Positions 36,818 through 45,921 of a DNA stretch of 64,000 nucleotides are shown here, in pieces. This stretch comes from Arachis hypogaea. Its lineage: Eukaryota; Streptophyta; Magnoliopsida; Fabales; Fabaceae. The number at the start of each line of letters is the position of its first letter. Position 1 is the first letter of the stretch. The position numbers and the translations under genes are program-made. The DNA lies in assembly GCF_003086295.3 (NCBI RefSeq), contig NC_092053.1, positions 116,332,445 to 116,396,444 of the forward strand. The letters run 5' to 3'. The notes under the pieces were generated by a model, which had not been told where the DNA came from, ran no database searches, and was given only the letters and a program-made list of their open reading frames with translations.

Positions 36818-37621
36818 ACACTATAAGCTGTTGAAAGTCCAACTTAAGGACATTAAACAAAAGTGCTAGGTAAGAGACACCCCACCATGGTAAGATCTTC
36901 CTTTGAGACTTGTACATAGACACTTGACTTCATTTGATTGACTTCATTTGCTATAGTGCTTAAGTGGCTGTATGGAAAAGGGGGGTTTGAAATGTTGAAA
37001 ATGATGTAACCACTTGCAAATTTAGAAAAATCCCGCCCCTCTGCGCGTGCGCGCACATGGCGCGTCCGCGCACATGAGCATAATCCGCCAATCGACGTGC
37101 AAGCGCATGGCGCGCGTCCGCGCCGATTGCTTTGCTGCCCCCTAGTACATTCTACAGAGAGTTAAGCCTCTCTCATGCCTACACTAAGCTACCAGCCCAA
37201 ACACCATTGCCGCGTGCGCGCACCTGGCGCGCACGCGTCCATCCAAAGCAAGCGCCCTTCCACTCTGCACTCCTCTCTGGGCCATTTCACAGAGAGTTGA
37301 GCCCCCTCCAGGCCCCTCTCATGCCTGGGGCACAACTACGAGGACGCGCGCGCGCGCCAAAGCACGCTGCAGCCATCTCTGGTACTTCTCCCAGAGAGTT
37401 AGGCCACCCCTATGCCTCCCCTGTGCCCCCAGCCCAAGCGTATGGGCGCGCACGCGACCTGTGCGCGCGCGCGCCCCTAGCCCACCTCGCTCCCTGCGCG
37501 AGCGCGCAGCGCGCGCGCACGCGCCAGTGATCGACGACTTAAAAAAATAAAAGGGACACACTTACCCCTTCATTCTCATTCCACCTCTCTTTTTCTTCCA
37601 CATCCTTCTCCATCTCACAAG
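36818..37621 (+). other. E3 region after pol with GC palindromes and possible internal promoter
   Basis: 37041-37531 is packed with alternating CG blocks (GCGCGTGCGCGC, GGCGCGCACGCG) like those in the E3 LTR. It is followed by an A-rich TATA-like run (37540-37551), a pyrimidine-rich leader-like stretch (37564-37620) and a GT donor at 37622. The open frames within are low-complexity products of the CG repeats. Confidence 0.55.
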
Positions 37622-38280
37622 GTATTATACTAAGCTCCCTCTTAGTCCATTAATCTCTTGTAGTTCTCACTCACTTAGCTGCACCACCCCTTTAGGTAGA
37701 CTTCCTTCTTCTTTTCTTCCTCTCTTCCTCCCCTCTCTAGTTACTTCCTTCTTTCTTCTTTGTTCTTCATAAGCACTTCGGTCTCAACCTCGCTTACATG
37801 AATAGATGAATGGTGTGCTTAATTTTCTTGCAATCAATATGCACTTTAATCATTAATAATGGATTGTGGAAAGCTACATTGCTCTCATTTTCACACAATC
37901 ACATACTACTTGAAGGATGCACACCAAGTGTTCGATGAAAGGCATACTTGAATTTTGGACTCATTGTGACTACCTTGCCTCTCACCAATCACTTTTGAGT
38001 GCATCCCCACTTTCCACAAACCATTCTTTCCATTTTCTTGGCTTGCCTCCCATTTATGGTCCCTAAGGGTGTATGCTTCTCATGCTTCTTCCCTTGCATG
38101 CCTAAACTACCCTTGCACCACATGGAAATTACTTGCCTTGCGCTTCACACATCATCCTAGTTACATGTTGCAGCTGTCATGTAACTAAGATACCCATATT
38201 CTATGGCATAACTTTCATTACATAGAGCTCATGTATCTCCACTTCTTTGGGTTTGATATTTTCCTTTCTTACCTCTACAG
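37622..38280 (+). other. Candidate intron upstream of the E3 third ORF
   Basis: CACAAG precedes GTATTA at 37622, and TTCTTACCTCTACAG ends at 38280, one base before the ATG of the third ORF (38282). The interval is T-rich and non-coding. A spliced leader transcript for this ORF is inferred. Confidence 0.45.
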
Positions 38281-38281
38281 G

Positions 38282-39496
38282 ATGGTCATCAAAAAGGACA
38301 ACGGGAAAGGCCCCAAGAAGCCGGCCTCCAATAGAGCGCGCCAGGAACTAACGGCCAAGCCCCTCCTGAAGAAGACTAAGGGCCCCGTTGACGTTCTAGA
38401 GCAGGACAACCCTCCTAAGGATTCAAACAAGTTTCCCAACCGCTACTGCGAACTTGTTTACTCCAGAATTATTGAGAGGAATTACCATCCGGAACCCCTC
38501 CTAGTCTTACCGGCTCACCTCAGTCCGATTGTGATGCCACACATTGACCGGAGGCATTGGAGATTCCTATTGAGGCAACCAACGGAGGCCAATCTCTCAT
38601 GGGTGGTGGAATTCTACTCCAACTTCCACTCACCCCATCTCACATCAATATTTGTGCGCCGGAAACAAGTGTCGGTCACCGTGGAAACCATCCGAGAAGT
38701 CCTTGGAATTGCACCGTCAACGGATGCGTATGACGCCTACCAAGAAGTCTTGGCTGCATGCGTTGACCGCACATTCGATTGGAGCGCGATCCTCCGCGTC
38801 ATTGCTTTACCTGACGCATATTGGATTCAGGGAACCATAAAGCGAAGACCCAAGGGTTTAGATGTCCGCCACCTCACTCAAGAAGCCACGGCATGGGCCC
38901 AAATTCTAGCTCACTACGTGCTCCCAAGCACACATGGGTCATCCATCACCGCCGAGCTTGCCTTATTGATATGGTGCATCTTGACCGAGAAACCGGTCGA
39001 CGTTCCGCATGCCATCCGCCAATCCATGGGGCGCATTCATGCCAAGGGAAATCTACCATTCCCCGCTTTAGTGATGGCATTAGTTGCGAAAGCCGGTGTC
39101 AACCGGGAGACTAAAGATAGGCGAACCTCAATACTGGTTGAGGGTGATATCATTCCGACCAAGAGATGCCTCAAGCCTCCGGAAGTCACCATGGACATTG
39201 AACTACCCGCACCAACTGGCCACGCTACCACTTCATCTACATCACAAAAACCGGCCGCCCAACGCCTTGAAGACCTTCACAACAAAGTAGACCGTTATGA
39301 GAGGCGTAACCAACGCCGCTATGCTCATGTGAAGAGGCTTCTAAGCATGATCACCCCACCAATGGAGGAACCCGATATCTCCACCTCCACCGCAACTTCA
39401 AGCGGAGATAGCAATGGCATTGGAGATGGGGCACACTCGGAGCTCCACCACCCACTGCGCCTAACCTCTAGCACGGAGGACCGTGCTAAGTTTTAA
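38282..39496 (+). CDS. Third ORF of E3, plant transposon protein domain (transposase_32-like)
   Basis: 404 codons from ATG 38282 (MVIKKDNGKGPKKPASN) to TAA 39494-39496. The frame is open upstream to 38231, but I chose 38282 because it follows a splice-acceptor-like site. The central part (NRYCELVYSRIIERNYHPEP, WVVEFYSNFHSP, VRRKQVSVTVETIREVLGIA, HGSSITAELALLIWCILTEK) has the look of the 'putative plant transposon protein domain' often found after pol in Athila-like elements, in the position of the env-like ORF. The C-terminal third is helical and charged, then Ser/Thr-rich. Its function is unknown. A related but stop-broken gene is at 43608-44756 in E2. The last codons overlap the stem-loop module at 39469-39508. 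Confidence 0.75.
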   Translation: MVIKKDNGKGPKKPASNRARQELTAKPLLKKTKGPVDVLEQDNPPKDSNKFPNRYCELVYSRIIERNYHPEPLLVLPAHLSPIVMPHIDRRHWRFLLRQPTEANLSWVVEFYSNFHSPHLTSIFVRRKQVSVTVETIREVLGIAPSTDAYDAYQEVLAACVDRTFDWSAILRVIALPDAYWIQGTIKRRPKGLDVRHLTQEATAWAQILAHYVLPSTHGSSITAELALLIWCILTEKPVDVPHAIRQSMGRIHAKGNLPFPALVMALVAKAGVNRETKDRRTSILVEGDIIPTKRCLKPPEVTMDIELPAPTGHATTSSTSQKPAAQRLEDLHNKVDRYERRNQRRYAHVKRLLSMITPPMEEPDISTSTATSSGDSNGIGDGAHSELHHPLRLTSSTEDRAKF

Positions 39497-39508
39497 GTGT
39501 GGGGAGGT
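39469..39508 (+). promoter_or_regulatory. Upstream copy of the stem-loop/polypurine module in E3
   Basis: Perfect 8-bp stem TAGCACGG / CCGTGCTA with loop AGGA (39477-39480), then six bases and AAGTGTGGGGAGGT (39495-39508). This 14-mer is identical to the one directly before the 3' LTR (41024-41037). It overlaps the last codons and the stop of the third ORF. Confidence 0.75.
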
Positions 39509-41000
39509 CGACCGACCGATCTCCGTAGGTAACACCTAAATAAATCTGAATAAATTAGGATAGGTTGCATGATTAGGTTTTAGTTAGCACCATTCGCATG
39601 ATAAGTCCGCTTGGTTGGAACAATGAAACTCTCTCTTAGGAAAATCAACACTTTGGGGCAACCATGGCATTGCAAATTTTAAATGCTTTGATGCAAAAGT
39701 TGCATGAAGAATTATATTTTGGAACATGGTTTTGAGTTAAGAACACAAGCTTGTGAGATTTGAGCCTAATGGTGTGGTTACATCTTATAACCACTTATTT
39801 TTCCTTCTTGTGTGCAGTATTCTCTCTCTATGATTGTGGTCTTTGATTTGTTTGATTCTTTATGTCCATTATTTGGTGCATTCATGCATTTATATGATTG
39901 AGGCCATCATTTCATTAGCTCACTCACCCAAACGGCCATACCTTCTATCCTCCGTTGTTAGCCAAACTTGAGCCTACGATTAACCCACTTTGTTCTTAAT
40001 TTAGCACATTACAAGCCTTAAAGCGGAAAATAATGAAAGTCCTTATTTGGATCTTTGATTAGCTTAGGCTAGTGTGTGTGAGTATCATTCAAGTGTGGGG
40101 ACCTTGGGGCATTAGGTGAATAGAAGGGTATTTTGTATTATTATTGGAATATTGGGAATTGGGTACATACTCATGAATTGATCAAATGTAAAACCTCGTG
40201 CATTGACGCTCTTGTATATAAAAATTTGAGAAAAACAAAAGAACAAAAGAAAAAGAAGAACAATATGGAAAAGAAAAAGAAAAAAAAATAGAAAAAAAAA
40301 GAAGAAAAAAAAGAGATAAAGAGAAAAAGAATACATATAATGAATAAGGGACAACATGCCCCAAAGTGAAGCTCAAGAGGAATCAATGCATAAGTATTGT
40401 GAAACGAAAGGAAAAATGCATGAGTATGTGGAAAAGTGAGGAATGGGTAGCTAGGTTAGTACCTAATTGTATAGGTCATTATATAGGTTAGGTGGGAAAG
40501 TTTAAGTTAATCAAAGATTCAAATCCTAAGTCCACTAGCCATATATGACCCTACCTTGACCCTAACCCCATTACAACCTAAGGAAAAGACCCCATGATAA
40601 GTGTATGCATGCATTGAATAATTGTTGATTGTTAGATGAAAAACAAATCTTGGAAAGCATGATTAAGGGAGAATTGAGAGAATAAATACCAAACACCGAG
40701 TGATTAGAGTGCAAACACTTCCGGTGAGGGTTCGATGCTCAATTCTTTGATTCCCGGCTCTCGCGAGCATTCCTCATGCAAGGTTGCACATATTGCATTT
40801 GATGCTTAGAAAGTGGCAAGTCCCAGGCTTTGACCACCATCGTGTCCCATATGCTCGCATATGTCCTAAGAAGGCTAATTCGTTCCCAACCAAGTGGATA
40901 GTAGCACTAGTCATAGTTGCATGCATATAAGTAGGTTGCACTTCATGAGTCCTATACTTTTGTGATCCCTCAGTCTTCTGTGTTTCTTTGTATTTCTCTA
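39509..41000 (+). other. E3 3' untranslated region
   Basis: No gene. A partial tract copy AAGTGTGGGGA is at 40091, and an A/G-only-rich tract at about 40225-40340. Confidence 0.6.
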
Positions 41001-41037
41001 AGCATGAGGACATGCTAGAATCTAAGTGTGGGGAGGT
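41001..41037 (+). promoter_or_regulatory. Stem-loop plus polypurine tract of E3
   Basis: Stem AGCATG / CATGCT with loop AGGA (41007-41010), seven bases, then AAGTGTGGGGAGGT ending directly at the 3' LTR. The tract is the plus-strand primer. Confidence 0.8.
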
Positions 41038-42580
41038 TGACAAACCCCAATTTGAGGATTTATCTTGTGATGATTTCAGGGGTTTTATCAATGATTCCAC
41101 ACACTTTCCATATGAAAATACAAGATTTTGCATTCCTTCCCTAGTTTTGCCTCATGAATGAAAACATGCTTGCTTTGCACTAAAATAGATACATTTCTAA
41201 TCTTCTCTTGATGCCATTCGATGCCGTGACTTGTGTGTTAAGTGGTTCCAGGATATAGAGTAGGAATGGACCGAAAGAGAGAAAGAAGACGGGTACGAAG
41301 AAAGGAAGCATGAGGATTAAGCCTTGGGAATTTCCGCATAGGCGCGTCCGCGCACCTGGCACGCCCGCGCGGATACGGCTACGTGGAGCCGAAGCCAAGA
41401 GCCGGCTTGAGAAGCGGCTAAGCCAGGATCTTCATGGGCGCGCACGCGTACATCACGCCTCCGCGCACATTGCAAGACGTCTCAACGGCGCGTGCGCGTG
41501 CCCTGCGCGTGCGCGCCGATTTGCGAATATGATTTTTTTAAGAAGTCACGTGACTTAGGCGTGGAGGCAGTTGAGGATTCCACTCTTAGAGAAGCACCTT
41601 GGCGGGAAAAGCTTAAGAAGACCAAAGGAACAAGGGTTAAGGACTTTAAGTTCATTTCTTCTAGATCTAGATATTTTTTCCCTTTTTTTGGAGAGAGGAG
41701 AGAGTTAGTTACATTTTTTGGGAGAAGAAGAGGGAGATTCCAAGCTTCACTAGGGTTCATCCTCTTCTAATTTCTGAATTTTCAATGACTTTTTGGTGAG
41801 ATCCACTACAATTCTCATTCCACTTTATTCATGACATAGATTTTCTTCTCCAATTTCAAGTAGTAGATGCAATTGATCAATTCTCATAGATCTAGAATTC
41901 AACTTTGTAATTTTGGATTTCATCTCTATTTTGGATTTTCATTGCTACTCTTTGAGACATGTTGTTAGATCTTTGTGTTGCAATACTTTCAATTTGACTT
42001 TTCTTCTCATTTTACTATGCCTTTCCTTCTTGCTCATCACATGTTTGATAAAATGACAACACTAGCTATGGAGTAGAATTCTTACACTTGGCATAGGGTT
42101 TGGTCTTTGGAAGAAGTTGAATAGTGTATCAATAGTTGGTTTGGAATTAGGGATTGCTAGTTGGCTTGGAGTGCACTAAAGCTAGATTCCCATAAGGTGA
42201 AGCTAGGACTTGTGACTCAAGTTAATTACTTTCATTTGACCTTCCTCTATACCTAGGGGATAACTAAATGGAGCAAGGCCTAATTGTTGTCAACATTGAA
42301 TGGACTATAAGGATAGGATTTCTGACGCCAATCCTAAGCCAAGTCTTTTGATAATTGATTGTTTGTTTCTCATTGCTTTGCTAAAACCTTCAAAGAATTC
42401 CAACAAAGTTTACTAAATCAATAAGATGCACACTTTGGCAATTCCAAGGGAGAACGACTCGGGAGACTAGTACTCTCGGATATAGATTGTAGATTTGTTT
42501 GATGAAGGATTTGCGTCGGTTTAGACTATACTACGATTGATCAATTGATAATTTCTATACCGGCAAAAATCTATTTGTCA
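41038..42580 (+). repeat. 3' LTR of E3
   Basis: Same length as the 5' LTR (1543 bp). I see about eight single-base differences and no indel. Confidence 0.93.
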
Positions 42581-42850
42581 AACTCCCATATCCAAACTCT
42601 AAGTTTGGTGTTGGAGAGTCTCAACAAAGCTCTGCACATCTGTGAGGCTCCATAAGAGCTCACTGTCAAGCTATTGACATTAAAGAAGCGCTTGTTGGGA
42701 GGCAACCCAATTTCTATTTATCTAACTATATTTTTCTTAGTTATATGTCTTTATAGGTTCATGATCATGTGGAGTCACAAAATAAATATAAAAATTGAAA
42801 ACAGAATCAAAAACAGCAGAAGAAAAATCACACCCTGGAGGAGCATCTGT

Positions 42851-43022
42851 CTGGCGTTCAGCGCTAGAACAGAGCATGGTTCTGGCGCTGAACGCCCAAA
42901 ATGGGCAGCTTCTGGGCGCTGAACGCCAGAACAGGCATGGTTCTGGCGTTCAACGCCAGAAATGGCACACAAATGGGCGTTGAACGCCCAAAATGGCCAC
43001 CAACCTGGCGCTGAACGCCCAG
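42851..43022 (+). repeat. Palindrome array GGCGTTCAACGCC / GGCGCTGAACGCC in E2
   Basis: Six near-perfect palindromes of the form CTGGCGTTCAACGCCAG or GGGCGTTGAACGCCC, with spacers such as AACAGGCATGGTT. Same motif as at 2360-2503, 4481-4587, 23966-24072 and 46298-46404. Confidence 0.88.
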
Positions 43023-43084
43023 AGTTGTGTGCAAAGGCATTTTTACATGCCTAATGGGTGCAGGGATGTAAATCCTTAAACACC

Positions 43085-43169
43085 TCAGGATCTGTGGATC
43101 CCACAGGATCCACTCAGGATTTGTGTACCCCACAGGATCCACTCAGGATCTGTGGACCCCACAGGATCC
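43085..43169 (+). repeat. Three-copy tandem repeat, unit about 30 bp
   Basis: CAGGATCTGTGGAYCCCACA followed by GGATCCACT is repeated three times with small changes. Confidence 0.75.
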
Positions 43170-43390
43170 CCACCTACCTCCACTCACTTCCTCTCACCAC
43201 TCTCTTTCACACAACCCCATAAACACTCTTCCCCAAAAACCCTTCACCAATCACCTCAAACTCTCTTCCCCATCACCTCTTCACCACTCACATCCATCCA
43301 CTTTTCCCCATAAACCTACCTCATAAACTCCACCTACCTTCAAAAATTCAAAACCAATTTCCCACCCAAACCCACCCATATGGCCGAATC

Positions 43391-43417
43391 CTTTCCCCCC
43401 TCCCTTCCCTATATAAA
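43391..43417 (+). promoter_or_regulatory. Internal promoter candidate in front of the E2 third ORF
   Basis: A pyrimidine patch (CTTTCCCCCCTCCCTTCCC) is directly followed by TATATAAA at 43410-43417 and a C/A-rich leader (CACACAACACACCCC). This is the layout of a plant core promoter, about 190 bases before the ATG at 43608. Confidence 0.55.
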
Positions 43418-43532
43418 GACCTCCATTCTTCATCAAATTCACACAACACACCCCTCTACACCCTTCTTGGCCGAAACACTTCCCACTCTCCCTCTCCTCA
43501 ATTTCTTCTTCTTCTTCATCTATTCTTTCTTT

Positions 43533-43569
43533 TATTGCTCGAGGGCGAGCAATATTCTAAGTTTGGTGT
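43533..43569 (+). promoter_or_regulatory. Upstream copy of the stem-loop/AAGTTTGGTGT module in E2
   Basis: Perfect 9-bp stem TATTGCTCG / CGAGCAATA with loop AGGG (43542-43545), four bases, then AAGTTTGGTGT (43559-43569). It lies in the predicted leader of the third ORF. A second small hairpin AAAAGC / GCTTTT follows at 43574-43589. Confidence 0.7.
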
Positions 43570-43607
43570 GGTAAAAGCATACGCTTTTTGTTTTTCCATT
43601 ACCATTG

Positions 43608-44756
43608 ATGGCACCTAAGACCGGAGAATCCTCTAGAAAGGGGAAAGGGAAGACAAAAGCTTCCACATCCGAGTCATGGGAGATGGAAAGATTCATCTCC
43701 AAAGCCCATCAAGACCACTTCTATGATGTTGTGGCCAAGAAGAAGGTGATCCCTGAGGTCCCTTTCAAACTCAAAAGAAATGAGTATCCGGAGATCCGAC
43801 ATGAAATTCAAAGAAGAGGTTGGGAAGTTCTAACAAATCCCATCCAACAAGTCGGCATCCTAATGGTTCAAGAGTTTTATGCTAATGCATGGATCACCAA
43901 GAACCATGATCAAAGTAAGAACCCAGATCCAAAGAACTATGTTACAATGGTTCGGGGGAAATACTTGGATTTTAGTCCGGAAAATGTGAGGTTGGCGTTC
44001 AACTTGCCAAACATGGAAGAGAACGCACGCCCCTACACAAGGAGAGTCAACTTTGATCAAAGGTTGGACCAAGTCCTTATGGACATATGTGTAGAAGGAG
44101 CTCAATAGAAGATTGACTCCAAAGGCAAGCCGGTTCAACTAAGAAGATTGGACCTCAAGCCTGTAGCTAGAGGATGGTTGGAGTTCATTCAATGCTCAAT
44201 CATTCCCACTAGCAACCGGTCTGAAGTTACTATAGACCGGGCCATCATGGTCCATAGCATCATGATTGGAGAAGAGGTTGAAGTTCATGAGATTATACCT
44301 CAAGAACTCTACAAGGTGGCTGACAAGTCCTCCACTATGGCAAGGTCAGCCTTTCCTCACCTCATTTGCCACCTATGCAATTCGGTTGGGATTGACATAG
44401 AGGGAGATATCCTCATCAAAAAGGACAAGCCCATCATTAAGAAAAAGATGGAGCAAGCAAGAAAGCCCATTCATGGAGCTCAAGAGGCGCAGGAAGCTCA
44501 TCACCATGAGATCCCGGAGATGCCTCAAATGCATTTTCCTCCACAAAACTATTGGGAGCAAATCAATACCTCCCTAGGAGAATTAAGTTCCAATATGGGA
44601 CAACTAAGGGTGGAACATCAAGAACACTCCATCATCCTTCATGAAATTAGAGAAGATCAAAAAGCAATGAGGGAGGAGCAACAAAGACAAGGAAGAGACA
44701 TAGAAGAGCTCAAGGACATCATTGGTTCCTCAAGAAGGAAACGCCACCATCACTAA
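43608..44756 (+). pseudogene. Third ORF of E2 (transposase_32-like), one in-frame stop
   Basis: Starts at ATG 43608 (MAPKTGESSRKGKGKTKAS) and runs in one frame to 44756 except for TAG at 44106-44108, 383 codons with both stops. Its N-terminal part is basic and Ser/Lys-rich. The centre (MERFISKAHQDHFYDVV, EIQRRGWEVLTNPIQQVGIL, MVQEFYANAWITKNHD, VRGKYLDFSPENVRLAFNLP, ARGWLEFIQCSIIPTSN) resembles the same plant transposon protein domain as the third ORF of E3. The C-terminal part is a charged coiled coil ending in a basic SRRKRHHH. Function unknown. Confidence 0.75.
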
Positions 44757-45883
44757 GGTGGATTCATTCCTTGTTCTTATTTCTTCTGTTTTTCGCTTTC
44801 TATGTTATGTGCTTATCTATGTTTGTGTCTTCATTACATGATCATTAGTAGTGGGTAACTATGTCTTAAAGTTATGAATGTCCTATGAATCCATCACCTC
44901 TCTTAAATGAAAAATGTTTTAATTCAAAAGAACAAGAAGTACATGAGTTTTGAATTTATCCTTGAACTTAGCTTAATTATATTGATGTGGTGACAATGCT
45001 TCTTGTTTTCTGAATGAATGCTTGAACAGTGCATATGTCTTTTGAAGTTGTTGTTTAAAAATGTTAAATATGTTGGCTCTTGAAAGAATGATGACTAGGA
45101 GACATGTTATTTGATAATCTGAAAAATCATAAAAATGATTCTTGAAGCAAGAAAAAGCAGCAACGAACAAATCTTGCAGAAAAAAAATAAAATAAAATAA
45201 AATAAAATAGGCAAAAAAAAATATAGAAAGAAAAAGAAAAAGCAAGCAGAAAAAGCCAAAAGCTCTTAAAACCAAGAGGCAAGAGCAAAAAGCCAATAAC
45301 CCTTAAAACCAAAAGGCAAGGGCAAATAAAAAGGATCCCAAGGCTTTGAGCATCAGTGGATAGGAGGACCTAAAGGAATAAAATCCTGGTCTAAGCGGCT
45401 AAACCAAGCTGTCCCTAACCATGTGCTTGTGGCGTGAAGGTGTCAAGTGAAAACTTGAGACTAAGCGGTTAAAGTCAAGGTCCAAAAGTAAAAAAAGAGT
45501 GTGCTTAAGAACCCTGGACACCTCTAATTGGGGACTTTAGCAAAGCTGAGTCACAATCTGAAAAGGTTCACCCAATTATGTGTCTGTGGCATTTATGTAT
45601 CCGATGGTAATACTGGAAAACAAAGTGCTTAGGGACACGGCCAAGACTCATAAAGAAGCTGTGTTCAAGAATCATCATACTGAACTAGGAGAGTCAATAA
45701 CACTATCTAAACTCTGAGTTCCTATAGAAGCCAATCATTCTGAACCTCAATGGATAAAGTGAGATGCCAAATCTATTCAAGAGGCAAAAAGCTATAAGTC
45801 CCGCTCATATGATTGAAGCTATGTTTCATTGATAGTTTGGAATTTATAGTATATTCTCTTCTTTTTATCCTATTTGATTTTCA
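44757..45883 (+). other. E2 3' untranslated region
   Basis: No gene. It contains an A-rich tract (45175-45250, with repeated AAAATAAAAT) and blocks shared with E6: AAGGCTTTGAGCATCAGTGG near 45340, and the GTGG...TATGTATC...GGTAATACTGGAAAAC block at about 45583-45635. Confidence 0.6.
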
Positions 45884-45921
45884 GTTGCTTGGGGACAAGC
45901 AACAATTTAAGTTTGGTGTTG
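45884..45921 (+). promoter_or_regulatory. Stem-loop plus pre-LTR tract of E2
   Basis: Perfect 8-bp stem GTTGCTTG / CAAGCAAC with loop GGGA (45892-45895), five bases, then AAGTTTGGTGTTG directly before the 3' LTR at 45922. The tract has the position of a polypurine tract although it contains several T. Confidence 0.75.

Larger units (their letters stand above)
29466..42580 (+). mobile_element. E3: young, nearly intact Athila-like Ty3/gypsy element
   Basis: Starts TGACAAACCCC, ends ATTTGTCA, target duplication AACTC (29461-29465 and 42581-42585). It is 13,115 bp with two 1543-bp LTRs that differ at about 8 positions (0.5%), so the insertion is recent. It encodes gag, protease, RT, RNase H, integrase and a third ORF. 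The only visible damage to gag-pol is one frameshift near 32650. tRNA-Asp primer and the third ORF after pol fit the Athila lineage. Confidence 0.92.
42586..43409 (+). other. E2 after the E3 insertion: end of the gag-protease frame and UTR-like region
   Basis: The gag-protease frame resumes here and ends at TGA 42643-42645. Downstream are the palindrome array (42851-43022), a three-copy tandem repeat (43085-43169) and a pyrimidine-rich stretch. No further gene. Confidence 0.65.

Noticed and set aside
37132..37561. 132-codon and 80-codon open frames on opposite strands
   Set aside because: Translation of the CG-repeat array in the E3 UTR; low complexity and no homologous motif.
38231..38281. 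ATG at 38231 as start of the E3 third ORF
   Set aside because: The 17 extra residues are hydrophobic, T-rich sequence typical of an intron end with a CTCTACAG acceptor; 38282 is the better start. A short signal-like leader cannot be fully excluded.
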